NCBI RefSeq assembly: GCF_013285385.1
Contig: NZ_CP054212.1
Span: 1,364,001-1,428,000 of the forward strand
From: Paramixta manurensis
GTDB taxonomy: Bacteria > Pseudomonadota > Gammaproteobacteria > Enterobacterales > Enterobacteriaceae
Direction: 5' to 3'
DNA: 64,000 nucleotides
Program-made: the position numbers and the translations under genes
Shown here: piece after piece, positions 34,152 to 42,179 of the stretch
Layout: every line of letters begins with the position of its first letter
Numbering within the stretch: the stretch's first letter is position 1
The notes under the pieces: model-generated
What the model was told of the DNA's origin: nothing
The model's database searches: none
What the model saw: the letters and a program-made list of their open reading frames with translations, nothing else

Positions 34152-36059
34152 GTGACATCTTCTTCTGAACCGCGTTTTGCCACATCTGAGGGCGCGCTGT
34201 TAACGCGCAACGAGCAGCGCAATATGGCGTTCCAGTTAGTGCTGGCCATGACGGCCTTTGGGTTGCTGGCGTTGGGATTGCTATGGCAATGGCTACTGCC
34301 GCAACAGACCGGACCCGGGCAAATTTTGTTTGGTATTGCGGCATTGCTGGTCGCCATTCCGGTGCTCCGTTCCGCGCTCTACAGTTTACGGCACCCGGAT
34401 TTGCACGGCGTTACTGACCAGTTGATCGCGCTGGCGATGCTGTGCGCGTGGGCGACCGGCGATTTGCTGACGGCGGCACTGCTGCCCGGCATTATGATTT
34501 TTGGGCATGTGCTGGAGGAGCGTAGCGTTATTGGCTCGCAAGAAGCGATTGAGGCGTTAAGCCAGCTTACCCGCAGCCGTGCGCGCCGTGTTCGCGCTGA
34601 TGGCGAGATTGAAGAGATTGATAACCATCGCTTGCGTGCCGGCGATCGGGTAGAGATCCGCGCCGGCGATCGGGTGCCAGCCGATGGGCGCGTGCTCAGC
34701 GGTAACGCCAGCCTTGATACCGCGCCGATTACCGGCGAGTCGGTACCGCAAGAAGCGGGGATTGGCGACGAGGTATTTGGCGGCGCGATCAATCTTGATG
34801 GGCTGCTACAAATTGAAGTTACCCGCACCGGGGCCGACGCCACGTTAGGGAAAGTGATTGCGCTGATGCAAAAAGCGGAGCACGCCAAGCCGCCGATCAC
34901 GCGTCTACTGGAGCGCTATGCCGGACGCTACTTGATCCTCATTCTACTGATTGCCGCCGCAACGTGGTTTATCACCCGTGATGGGCATGCCATGCTGGCA
35001 GTATTGGTCGCCGCTTGCCCCTGTGCGCTGGTGCTGTCGGCACCGGCAACGGCGATTTCCGGTATTGCGGTCGCCGCCCGGCACGGCATTTTGATCCGTA
35101 GCTCGGCCTTCCTTGAAGAACTGGCTGATTTGAATACCGTGGTGATGGATAAAACCGGCACGCTCACGCACGGTGAATTACGGTTGCAGCGTCTGGTAAC
35201 GGAAAATGACCAGCATCAGGATCAACTGCTACGGCTGGCGGCCAGCCTCGGCGCCGCCAGTAGCCATCCGGTAAGCCGGGCGTTAGCGAAACTGGTGCCG
35301 CGTGAAGCGTATCTGCCGCTTACCGAAAGCTATGAACAACAGGGAATGGGGCTGCGCGCACGTACCGAACACGGCGAAGCGGTGTTGGGGCGTCCGGCCT
35401 TTTTTAGCCAGCATGGCATTGCGATGAGTGAAGAGCCGGAACACGATGGCCCGTTGGTGGGACTGGCGCTGGATGGACATTTTCTCGGTTGGTTACTGTT
35501 GGCGGATTCATTACGCCATGAAGCGCGTGAAGCGTTAAGCGATTTGCGCCAGCTTGGACTGAAGAGACAGCTATTATTGACTGGCGACCGCCAAAGCGTG
35601 GCGCAGCGTATTGCCAGCGAAGTGGCGATTGATGACGTGGTCGCGCAGGCGTTGCCGGAAGATAAACTTCATCGTGTTTCAGCCGAGATTGATCGTGGGT
35701 TCCGCCCGATGGTGGTTGGCGACGGGATTAATGACTCTCTGGCGCTAAAAGCTGGCGTGGTGGGGGTAGCGATGGGGGCTGGCGGCAGTGACATTGCGTT
35801 GGCTTCTGCCGATGTGGTGCTGATTGGCAGTGATTTACGTCGGCTGGGAACATGCGTTCGTTTGAGTCGCGCTTGTCGCCAGACGCTGCAAGTTAACGTG
35901 TTGATTGGGCTCGGCTGGACGCTGGCGATTATGGTCGCTGCCGCACTTGGGGTTCTGGGCAGTGAAGGCGCGCTGATTGCGGCGTTACTCCATAACCTCA
36001 GTACGCTGTTGGTGCTGGGAAATGCCGGGCGTCTGCTGAGGTTTGATGAACCGCTCTAA
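34152..36059 (+). CDS. P1B-type heavy-metal-transporting ATPase without HMA domain
   Basis: A 635-residue P-type ATPase. It has the actuator motif TGES, the membrane metal site ACPCAL (CPC), the phosphorylation site DKTGTLTHG, the P1B hallmark SHP in GAASSHPVSRAL, the hinge GDGINDSLAL and about eight membrane helices. There is no N-terminal heavy-metal-associated domain. A CPC site fits Zn, Cd, Co or Cu-type transport, and the exact ion cannot be told by eye. The start is uncertain: GTG 34152 lies nine bases after GAGGAA, with in-frame TTGs at 34149 and 34143. It is the last gene of the SPFH operon. Confidence 0.88.
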   Translation: MTSSSEPRFATSEGALLTRNEQRNMAFQLVLAMTAFGLLALGLLWQWLLPQQTGPGQILFGIAALLVAIPVLRSALYSLRHPDLHGVTDQLIALAMLCAWATGDLLTAALLPGIMIFGHVLEERSVIGSQEAIEALSQLTRSRARRVRADGEIEEIDNHRLRAGDRVEIRAGDRVPADGRVLSGNASLDTAPITGESVPQEAGIGDEVFGGAINLDGLLQIEVTRTGADATLGKVIALMQKAEHAKPPITRLLERYAGRYLILILLIAAATWFITRDGHAMLAVLVAACPCALVLSAPATAISGIAVAARHGILIRSSAFLEELADLNTVVMDKTGTLTHGELRLQRLVTENDQHQDQLLRLAASLGAASSHPVSRALAKLVPREAYLPLTESYEQQGMGLRARTEHGEAVLGRPAFFSQHGIAMSEEPEHDGPLVGLALDGHFLGWLLLADSLRHEAREALSDLRQLGLKRQLLLTGDRQSVAQRIASEVAIDDVVAQALPEDKLHRVSAEIDRGFRPMVVGDGINDSLALKAGVVGVAMGAGGSDIALASADVVLIGSDLRRLGTCVRLSRACRQTLQVNVLIGLGWTLAIMVAAALGVLGSEGALIAALLHNLSTLLVLGNAGRLLRFDEPL

Positions 36060-36067
36060 TCACGCTC

Positions 36068-36391
36068 TCAGGAGAGATGCAATACGGCGCCTGGTGTGTT
36101 GAGTAGACCTAATAATTGCGCCTGCCCGGCGGAAGAAACGTCGGCAGTGAGGTCGGGGCTGCTGTAACGTAGCGTGTGGATGCGCCCCAACTGATGCCAA
36201 ACCAAGATGGCGGATAAGGCCAACGCGCAGTTCTGATCGCTCTGCTGGCAAAGCAGGGTATAGTGCCACTGTTCATCCAGCTCATTGGAAAAAAACTGGA
36301 TCGCCTCAGGCGGCATTAGGGCGCGGATATCCGGTAGTAACGCTTCACTGACATAGCGCGATAACCGCAATGTAAAGACCTGATTAATCAA
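36068..36391 (-). CDS. Hypothetical protein, 107 residues
   Basis: A TTG start at 36391 close behind GGGGGAG encodes a soluble protein with no signal peptide or membrane helix. It has two cysteines (LLCQQSDQNCALALS) and no domain I recognise. It is convergent with the metal ATPase, nine bases away. The reading frame is open and has ordinary composition, so it is probably real, but nothing in the sequence indicates function. Confidence 0.5.
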   Translation of the reverse strand: MINQVFTLRLSRYVSEALLPDIRALMPPEAIQFFSNELDEQWHYTLLCQQSDQNCALALSAILVWHQLGRIHTLRYSSPDLTADVSSAGQAQLLGLLNTPGAVLHLS

Positions 36392-36571
36392 TACTCCCCC
36401 TGCCTGGTCACGTTTGAGTGGGTGCCTGGTGGTAATTACACGCGTAAATTAATAACACCAGAGTGCGAGGTTACCGTGCGAACCGGCTAACAACAAGCGT
36501 CGCGCGACGCAGTGAGGTTTCTTCTATACTTACTGGTCTGAATAATTGTCCTGGCAGCGTTGAGGTGAACA

Positions 36572-36739
36572 ATGACAACCTACCTAATGAATGTGCAAAC
36601 CAAACGCGTAGCGTCGCTAGAAGAGTGGGAAAACACCATTGAAGATTGGGAGGATGAGGGCGGCGCGGCCCGCCATGACAGCCTGTATGTGGAAGTGGTG
36701 AAAAACGCGGAAGGCGAGTGGGAAGAGGTTGCCTCCTGA
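36572..36739 (+). CDS. Small acidic protein, 55 residues
   Basis: ATG follows GAGGTGAAC. The product is rich in Glu, Trp and Asp (RVASLEEWENTIEDWEDEGG, then LYVEVVKNAEGEWEEV) and soluble, with no cysteines. It ends just before a GC-rich hairpin (GCCGCCC/GGGCGGC, 36756-36777). A short conserved-looking enterobacterial hypothetical protein; function unknown. Confidence 0.6.
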   Translation: MTTYLMNVQTKRVASLEEWENTIEDWEDEGGAARHDSLYVEVVKNAEGEWEEVAS

Positions 36740-36786
36740 CCGCGAGTGTGAGGTTGCCGCCCATTAACGCGGGCGGCTGATGCCGC

Positions 36787-37158
36787 TTATGGCATCACGA
36801 CATGCCAAATACCTTTCACATTATCGCCTTTCATCTCACCCGGTTTAGCGTCTTTGACAAACCGATACAGCGGTTTGCCTTTCCATGCCCATTGTTGCTC
36901 ACCGCTATCCCGTTTCACCAACGTTAACTCGCCCTGTGGCTGCGCGCCTGCATCGGCAATCACCGGTGGCCATAATTTGGCGCAGGCATCATTACACACG
37001 CTTTTACCGCTGCCTGCCGTATCGTTATCAAAGGTATACAGCGTCATGCCTGCCTGATCCGCCAGCATCTTGCCGCCCGTTTTCACACTATCCGCGTAGA
37101 CAGAGGTCGTCAGGGCGCTCAACGAGAGTGCCAGTACCGTCGCGATGGTTTTGTTCAT
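36787..37158 (-). CDS. COG4315-type secreted lipoprotein-repeat protein
   Basis: A 123-residue exported protein with a signal peptide ending VYADS. It carries two copies of the family repeat: MLADQAGMTLYTFDNDTAGSGKSVCNDACAKLWPPV, and WAWKGKPLYRFVKDAKPGEMKGDNV. The repeat holds a Cys pair (CNDAC) and a conserved Tyr/Trp pattern. The family function is unsettled; members are often induced by metals or oxidative stress. It is divergent from the DUF305 gene across a mirror-symmetric promoter region, suggesting common control. Confidence 0.85.
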   Translation of the reverse strand: MNKTIATVLALSLSALTTSVYADSVKTGGKMLADQAGMTLYTFDNDTAGSGKSVCNDACAKLWPPVIADAGAQPQGELTLVKRDSGEQQWAWKGKPLYRFVKDAKPGEMKGDNVKGIWHVVMP

Positions 37159-37195
37159 GTAAGCCTCTTTGGTTGTTTAGGTATCGACTGCACCC

Positions 37196-37226
37196 TATAA
37201 ACGCTTCACCGGCGGTTTTTATTCCC
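37196..37226 (-). promoter_or_regulatory. Left half of mirrored promoter (for the COG4315-type gene)
   Basis: Read on the minus strand, GGGAATAA-N15-CGTTTATA, 38 bases or more upstream of the start at 37158. The same two boxes occur on the other strand at 37250-37279. Layout and spacing resemble an ECF sigma-factor promoter (-35 GGGAATAA, -10 CGTTTA). Confidence 0.45.
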
Positions 37227-37249
37227 TAAAAAATAATTTTTTATCAAAA

Positions 37250-37279
37250 GGGAATAAAGCCCTTTCTCCGGCGTTTATA
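37250..37279 (+). promoter_or_regulatory. Right half of mirrored promoter (for the DUF305 gene)
   Basis: GGGAATAA-N14-CGTTTATA, ending 32 bases before the DUF305 start. Together with the left half it makes nested inverted repeats: CCCTATAAACGC (37193) with GCGTTTATAGGG (37271), and TTATTCCCT (37219) with AGGGAATAA (37249). Confidence 0.45.
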
Positions 37280-37311
37280 GGGGGAAACCTGAAACGCAAG
37301 CCGGAGAAATT

Positions 37312-37731
37312 ATGCGTACCTCTGTTCGTTATACCTTGCCTCTCTGCACGCTGTTACTCGGCTATAGCCTGTCGGGCAGCGCGCATCAAGCCATGCAGCA
37401 CACGCAAAATACGCGTCAAACCGCGCAAAACGAGTCGGCCTTTATGCAGGAGAACCAGCAGGCGATGGATCAAATGATGGCCGGAATGTCGGTCAAGGCC
37501 AGCGGTGATGTTGACCGTGATTTTGTCACCATGATGATTGCCCACCATGAAGGCGCGATTGCGATGGCGCAATCAGAGTTGCGTTATGGGCATAACGTGC
37601 CGTTGCGCCGCATTGCGCAGGAGATCATTGTGACGCAGCAGCAAGAAATCGCCGCTATGCGGCAGGCATTGGGTGATGCCTTACCCGCCTCCACGCCTGC
37701 GCCAGACCAAATTAATCATGCCAACCCTTAA
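37312..37731 (+). CDS. DUF305 family periplasmic protein
   Basis: A 139-residue exported protein with a signal peptide (to about SGSAHQ). The DUF305 core is seen in DRDFVTMMIAHHEGAIAMAQSELRYG and LRRIAQEIIVTQQQEIAAMRQAL, with the His-His-Glu and Met-rich helices of the ferritin-like copper-binding family (CopM type). The start follows GGAGAAATT. The following beta-propeller gene is 42 bases downstream, so they are likely cotranscribed. A role in handling copper or oxidative damage in the periplasm is inferred from family members. Confidence 0.88.
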   Translation: MRTSVRYTLPLCTLLLGYSLSGSAHQAMQHTQNTRQTAQNESAFMQENQQAMDQMMAGMSVKASGDVDRDFVTMMIAHHEGAIAMAQSELRYGHNVPLRRIAQEIIVTQQQEIAAMRQALGDALPASTPAPDQINHANP

Positions 37732-37773
37732 CTTAGAGACTTACAGCTCCCGACCCTTAAAAGGATAACGTTA

Positions 37774-39234
37774 ATGAAAAGAACCTCTCGTTTTACCCTG
37801 TTGGCCCTTTTGTGCGCGTTTGGCAGCGCGAGCGTGTGGGCAGGACAAGCGCCGTATGGCGCTGCGGCGCAAGATTTCCCGCTTAGCCACCATGACCGTG
37901 TTTATGCGGCAGAACAGTTTTCGAATACCGTATCGGTGACCGATCCGGCCAGCAATAAGTTGCTCGGCGTGATTCGCCTTGGCGATCCGCAACCCGGTAA
38001 CCTCAGCCCGCTTTATCGCGGCCAGGTGTTGGTGCATGGAATGGGTTTTTCGCCGGACAATAAAACGCTGGCGGTGGTTTCGATTGGCTCTAACTCGGTG
38101 ACGTTTATTGATACCGCCACCAATGCGGTAAAACATACCACCTATGTTGGCCGTTCCCCGCATGAAGCCTTTTTCACCCCGGATGGCAAAGAGGTGTGGG
38201 TCACGGTGCGCGGTGAAGATTATGTGTCGGTGATCGATGCGCAAACCTTCGAGGAGAAAACCCGCATTAAGGTTCCGGCTGGCCCTGGAATGCAAATCTT
38301 CTCTCCGGATGGGAAATATGGCTATGTCTGCTCTTCGTTTAACCCACAAACCGAAGTGATTTCCGTTGCCGATCACAAGATTATCGGCAGCGTGCAGCAG
38401 GCCAGCCCTTTCTGCCCGAATATCTCCGCCACGCCTGACGGTAAACAGGTATGGTTTACGCTAAAAGATGTGGGTAAAACCCAGGTATTTGAGGCGACGC
38501 CGCCGTTTAAGCTGTTAAAAACGCTGGATACCGGGCCGATCACTAACCATGTCAATATCGTTCATAACGCGCATGGCACTTTTGCCTGGGTGACGGTTGG
38601 CGGTTTGAACCAAGTCAAAGTGTTCCGTACCGATGACTTTTCTCAAGTGGCAACCATCCCGGTCGGTGATTTGCCGCATGGGATCTGGCCGTCAGGCGAT
38701 GGTAGCCGGGTTTATGTCGGGCTGGAAAATGCCGATAAGCTGGCGGCGATTGATACGCTGACTTACAAAGTGATTGCCAATGTGCCGATTGGTCAGGCGC
38801 CGCAGGCGGTTGCTTATGTGCCGAATGCGGTACCGCAGGGTAATGGCGACGCTAATCTTGAACCTTTGGGTGTGGCGGGACAGGCGCTAACCCTGACGTT
38901 GAAAGCCGTGGCGGGTAAAGGTCATACTGGCGTGGCGCCAACCAGCGTTTCGTTGTTTGATCAGGGCATCACTCAGGTGCTGCAGGCGTCGGTAACCGGT
39001 TTGGAACCGAAAGGGGACTATGTGTTGGCGCTGTCGGCTCATGCCGATGGTTCCGGTAAGCTGGAGCCGCTGGCGCAGTTTAAGACCAACCCGGCGGGCG
39101 CGGCCATCGTCAACACCGTTGGGCCGATTCGCCAGATTGTTGATCGTTCGCATGCACAGGCCACGCGCTATTTGACCATTGTGCAGGGCACCGCAGCGTC
39201 ACATGGCAAGCCGGTTCAGGTACAAAGTAAGTAA
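37774..39234 (+). CDS. YncE-type beta-propeller periplasmic protein
   Basis: A 486-residue exported protein (signal peptide ending SVWAGQ). It holds repeated YVTN-type propeller blades: VYAAEQFSNTVSVTDPASNKLLGVI, LAVVSIGSNSVTFIDTATN, VWVTVRGEDYVSVIDAQT, and VYVGLENADKLAAIDTLTYK. The last 130 residues are a separate domain (TGVAPTSVSLFDQGITQVLQ, then GPIRQIVDR). Such propellers act as periplasmic scaffolds; the ligand is unknown. The start follows AGGATAACG. Downstream of the stop lies a sequence that is repeated again at 40931. Confidence 0.85.
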   Translation: MKRTSRFTLLALLCAFGSASVWAGQAPYGAAAQDFPLSHHDRVYAAEQFSNTVSVTDPASNKLLGVIRLGDPQPGNLSPLYRGQVLVHGMGFSPDNKTLAVVSIGSNSVTFIDTATNAVKHTTYVGRSPHEAFFTPDGKEVWVTVRGEDYVSVIDAQTFEEKTRIKVPAGPGMQIFSPDGKYGYVCSSFNPQTEVISVADHKIIGSVQQASPFCPNISATPDGKQVWFTLKDVGKTQVFEATPPFKLLKTLDTGPITNHVNIVHNAHGTFAWVTVGGLNQVKVFRTDDFSQVATIPVGDLPHGIWPSGDGSRVYVGLENADKLAAIDTLTYKVIANVPIGQAPQAVAYVPNAVPQGNGDANLEPLGVAGQALTLTLKAVAGKGHTGVAPTSVSLFDQGITQVLQASVTGLEPKGDYVLALSAHADGSGKLEPLAQFKTNPAGAAIVNTVGPIRQIVDRSHAQATRYLTIVQGTAASHGKPVQVQSK

Positions 39235-39335
39235 TTATTTGCTTTCCGGGGCGGTGGCAGCATCGCCCCGGTAATGGCAAGGGATCACCGTTTTGGCTAC
39301 GAAACGCTGATTTAAAATCGTTTATTTATTTTCCG
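39229..39335. repeat. Direct repeat copy 1 (includes stop codon of the propeller gene)
   Basis: About 107 bases starting AGTAATTATTTG, with the hairpin CCGGGGCG/CGCCCCGG (39246-39271) and the stretch AATGGCAAGGGATCACCG, ending in an AT-rich part that covers the stop of the 39322 gene. It is nearly identical to 40931-41035. Confidence 0.9.
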
Positions 39336-39606
39336 CTATTGCTTTAAGAACTTCTTCAAGCAAGCCTTTGCCGTCTTCAGGTGCGAATTCATTAGGGTAG
39401 CGCTCACGAAATTCTTTTGTAATTTCCTCATCACTGAGGCTGAGAAAGTGAGTTATCTCCCGCTTTAAGGTGCCCCTGTCTTTTTCATTCAATTCAGAGA
39501 CATACACTCTAATGGCACCATCCATTGTGTCAGCTCCGGTAATAAAATCAAAATCCTGATTAAGCGTTCCACCTATCATGATATCTATTTCGCCCGTGAT
39601 GAGCAT
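39322..39606 (-). CDS. CdiI-like immunity protein without a partner toxin
   Basis: A 94-residue acidic protein whose start follows GGAGGTG. The pattern IGGTLNQDFDFITGADTMDGAIRVYV and the ending EFRERYPNEFAPEDGKGLLEEVLKAI match the contact-dependent-inhibition immunity family also seen in the two neighbouring genes (GQDYDIFDDSDEIE; FNQDYLYINEGEDTIEG). No toxin gene directly precedes it; it follows immunity gene 39651. It may be an orphan that protects against a competitor's toxin variant. Confidence 0.7.
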   Translation of the reverse strand: MLITGEIDIMIGGTLNQDFDFITGADTMDGAIRVYVSELNEKDRGTLKREITHFLSLSDEEITKEFRERYPNEFAPEDGKGLLEEVLKAIAENK

Positions 39607-39650
39607 GTTACACCTCCGGGAATGCAGTTAAGATGTAATAGGGTTACGCA

Positions 39651-39968
39651 CTACCGGTTTTCTTCATCCCTCAGAGCCTGGCTGACTCTATCCCTCACCA
39701 GTTGAAGGAATTCAGCAGGCGTTGTGCCCCACAATTCCGGTTCGAATTCATATTGGTATCGTTCGTGAAAGTCCTTTTCCAGGTCATCACATTCTTCCAG
39801 GAATAAATCAATATCCGCAATCAGAGCATGTTTCATCCCTTTGTGAGAGGACGCTATGTAGAGGTCTATTTTTGGCTCAATCTCATCACTGTCATCAAAA
39901 ATGTCATAATCCTGACCGAAGTAAATCTGAATGAGGCCATCTAACTCGCTGATGTTTATTCTGTCCAT
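39651..39968 (-). CDS. CdiI-like immunity protein of toxin module 1
   Basis: A 105-residue acidic cytosolic protein. The N-terminal block LIQIYFGQDYDIFDDSDEIE and the later HERYQYEFEPELWGTTPAEFLQLV are shared with the immunity gene of module 2 (HRYGNDFQPDLWETTAQEFLG). The start lies two bases after the toxin stop, so production is coupled. It is expected to bind and block the RNase domain of the toxin encoded just upstream. Immunity by pairing is inference; family resemblance is clear. Confidence 0.78.
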   Translation of the reverse strand: MDRINISELDGLIQIYFGQDYDIFDDSDEIEPKIDLYIASSHKGMKHALIADIDLFLEECDDLEKDFHERYQYEFEPELWGTTPAEFLQLVRDRVSQALRDEENR

Positions 39969-39970
39969 AG

Positions 39971-40801
39971 TTATATAACCGCATATGCAGTAACAATAAA
40001 ATAGGGCTTACCGTGCCACGGCTGAAAATCCAGAATAACGCGCACGCCATAACACTTTTTCACCTCGGAGCTACCTTTCAAAATAGTTATGCCTGTCTGG
40101 TGCGCAAACATACGGTTTAACGGCATTCTGGCTGGTACGCCAGGAGGCACGTTTTTCGCCCACATTTCTATTTGATGCTTGTTATAGCGCAGAACTTTGC
40201 TAATGAGGCTCTCCGCCTCGCTTATGCTACGGAAGCTACTGGATGACTTCAATTTTGGTTCAGCATTAAATCTGGCGATCAGTTCATCCGTATTTTTCCC
40301 AACATGCTTGGAAATAGTATGCCCGCCCTTCGTACGTCCTGGCATGGCCTCATGCTCAGCCAGCTTTATACGTCCGCCACGAATAGCAGCAACGCGAACC
40401 GCACCAACAGCAATTGCAAAACCTATGGGGATGGCCAGATCCACAGTCAGACCAACTTTCATGGCAGTGTTTTTGTCAGCGCCCAGCGATTCCGCAATTG
40501 CGACAGCAGAATGGTAGGTATCAGTATCAGTCTTTCTCCCCGTCCATACCTGCCGTATAGATGCCTGGATAACGTCGAGGCTATGAGTACCGACAAATAC
40601 ACATCCGGCTTTTGTCAACATGGTGGGTTCAGGCACAACACACATGGCACCCGCACCAAACATTTCCACCACGCCACCAGCTAGTCCCAACCCGCCATAA
40701 AGCCGGTTACTCAGGGTTTCACCTTCGGTGACACTTTTATCTGACAACACCGCGGCAAGTTGAACCGGCGACATAACCATTTTCAATCCATCATCATCCA
40801 T
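39971..40801 (-). CDS. Toxin 1: membrane-interacting N-terminus fused to CdiA-CT RNase A-like domain
   Basis: A 276-residue protein starting after AAAGGAGTGG. Residues 1-40 (KMVMSPVQLAAVLSDKSVTE and on to RLYGGLGL) are almost identical in toxin 2. A hydrophobic glycine-rich stretch follows (GLAGGVVEMFGAGAMCVV; later IPIGFAIAVGAVRVAAI). The C-terminal 130 residues carry GGHTISKHVGKNTDELIARF and SSSFRSISEAESLISKVL, the signature of the bacterial CdiA-CT RNase A domain, with probable catalytic His in the HTISKH motif. It is predicted to cleave RNA of competitors. There is no signal peptide and no linked PAAR, VgrG or CdiB gene, so the delivery route is unknown. Confidence 0.78.
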   Translation of the reverse strand: MDDDGLKMVMSPVQLAAVLSDKSVTEGETLSNRLYGGLGLAGGVVEMFGAGAMCVVPEPTMLTKAGCVFVGTHSLDVIQASIRQVWTGRKTDTDTYHSAVAIAESLGADKNTAMKVGLTVDLAIPIGFAIAVGAVRVAAIRGGRIKLAEHEAMPGRTKGGHTISKHVGKNTDELIARFNAEPKLKSSSSFRSISEAESLISKVLRYNKHQIEMWAKNVPPGVPARMPLNRMFAHQTGITILKGSSEVKKCYGVRVILDFQPWHGKPYFIVTAYAVI

Positions 40802-40930
40802 GACCCACTCCTTTTGGTAGAAAGGAAAGCATAAGTAGTATCGCCAGGTCGCGCAATCGTAGGGAGGGTATCAAGCTGGCGGGAGTCACACTTTTCTGCC
40901 TATCTGACACGTTGGTTCCCACCACTATTA

Positions 40931-41035
40931 AGTAATTATTTGTTTTACGGGGTGGTGGCAGCATCGCCCCGATAATGGCAAGGGATCACCGTTTTGGCGA
41001 TGAAACGGTGATTTAAAATTGTTTATTTATTTTCA
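40931..41035. repeat. Direct repeat copy 2
   Basis: Near-identical to 39229-39335, starting with the same AGTAATTATTTG although here no propeller gene ends. This marks the junction of a tandem duplication that copied the propeller gene's tail along with a toxin-immunity module. Confidence 0.9.
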
Positions 41036-41053
41036 CATTATGCAGGGCAATTT

Positions 41054-41347
41054 CTATTCAGTGACGATCTTCTGAATCGTTCCAAGAAACTCCTGAGCGG
41101 TGGTTTCCCATAAATCAGGTTGAAAATCATTACCATAGCGGTGATTAAATTCCCGCTCAAGAGAGTCCGCATGCATCTTTCTGAATGCTGTTATTTCGTT
41201 GGCTAAATCTTTAAGTACCTGTTCAGGCGCTGTTTGTTTGAATAATTTCACTATACCTTCGATAGTGTCTTCACCTTCATTTATATAGAGATAATCCTGA
41301 TTGAAATAACCCAAAATTAGCTGGTCAAGATAATAATAGTTCGTCAT
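41054..41347 (-). CDS. CdiI-like immunity protein of toxin module 2
   Basis: A 97-residue acidic protein. ATG 41347 follows AAGG and is preferred to an upstream ATG at 41413 that would overlap the toxin end. LILGYFNQDYLYINEGEDTIEG and YGNDFQPDLWETTAQEFLGTI align with the module 1 immunity protein, but much of the surface differs, as expected when each immunity matches its own toxin. Ten bases separate it from toxin 2. Confidence 0.78.
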   Translation of the reverse strand: MTNYYYLDQLILGYFNQDYLYINEGEDTIEGIVKLFKQTAPEQVLKDLANEITAFRKMHADSLEREFNHRYGNDFQPDLWETTAQEFLGTIQKIVTE

Positions 41348-41357
41348 CAAATTGCCT

Positions 41358-42179
41358 TCATATATCAGGAAATGCTGTAAGTATGTAGTATGGCTTACCA
41401 TGAAACTGTTCAATGACTATCGTTAAACGAACCTGCTTAAGGTACAGTTTTTGTGTACTGCCTCTTTTAAAACCATAACCAATTACTTCGCCTGTAGGGT
41501 ATTTTATTGTTAGCCGGGTGCCCGGACTCTGTGCCGAAAGTGCATTCCTGATGGTGTCTCTGTTTCTCTGGATGGCCTTTGATATAGCGTCCTCTGCAAT
41601 ACGTAAATTACTAAAACTTGATGAAACAGGGATGCGCCTTTCCGTTTCAAATCTGGCGATAAGTTCTTTATCACTTTTGCCAACATGTTTTGCGATAGTA
41701 TGCCCACCTGGTTTAAAACCTGTCGCAGATTCATGTTCAATCAACGTTATCCGGCCAAAACGCACGGATGCGAGTCTTGCCGCTCCCAACGCCAGTGAAA
41801 AACCGATCGGCACACCGACATCGACCGCCATGCCAACATTCCAGGCAGTTTGATCATCCGCACCAAATTTTTTAGCGGTTTCAACTGCGAGGCGATACGT
41901 TGCGGTACGGGTATTGACGCCGGTTCTTATCTGATTAATGGAGGCCTGAATGGTATCCATACTGTGTGCGCCCACGATCACGCAGGCAGCCGTAAAGACG
42001 CGTCCGACCGGTGTCGCGCAGAAAGCACGCGAACCGACCAGTTCAAGCGTCCCGGCAAGCAGTCCCAATCCGCCATAAAGCCGGTTACTCAGGGTTTCAC
42101 CTTCGGTGACACTTTTATCTGACAACACCGCGGCAAGTTGAACCGGTGACATAACCATTTTCAATCCATTGTCATCCAT
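41358..42179 (-). CDS. Toxin 2: same architecture, diverged RNase A-like C-terminus
   Basis: A 273-residue protein. Its first 40 residues match toxin 1 except for one position (Asp4 to Asn), the hydrophobic middle is diverged, and the C-terminal domain (GGHTIAKHVGKSDKELIARF, then VSSSFSNLRIAEDAISKAI, ending YYILTAFPDI) belongs to the same CdiA-CT RNase A family. The start at 42179 follows a GGAG-type site identical in context to that of toxin 1. A conserved N-terminus with diverging toxic end is the usual pattern of interbacterial toxins. Delivery system unknown. Confidence 0.78.
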   Translation of the reverse strand: MDDNGLKMVMSPVQLAAVLSDKSVTEGETLSNRLYGGLGLLAGTLELVGSRAFCATPVGRVFTAACVIVGAHSMDTIQASINQIRTGVNTRTATYRLAVETAKKFGADDQTAWNVGMAVDVGVPIGFSLALGAARLASVRFGRITLIEHESATGFKPGGHTIAKHVGKSDKELIARFETERRIPVSSSFSNLRIAEDAISKAIQRNRDTIRNALSAQSPGTRLTIKYPTGEVIGYGFKRGSTQKLYLKQVRLTIVIEQFHGKPYYILTAFPDI

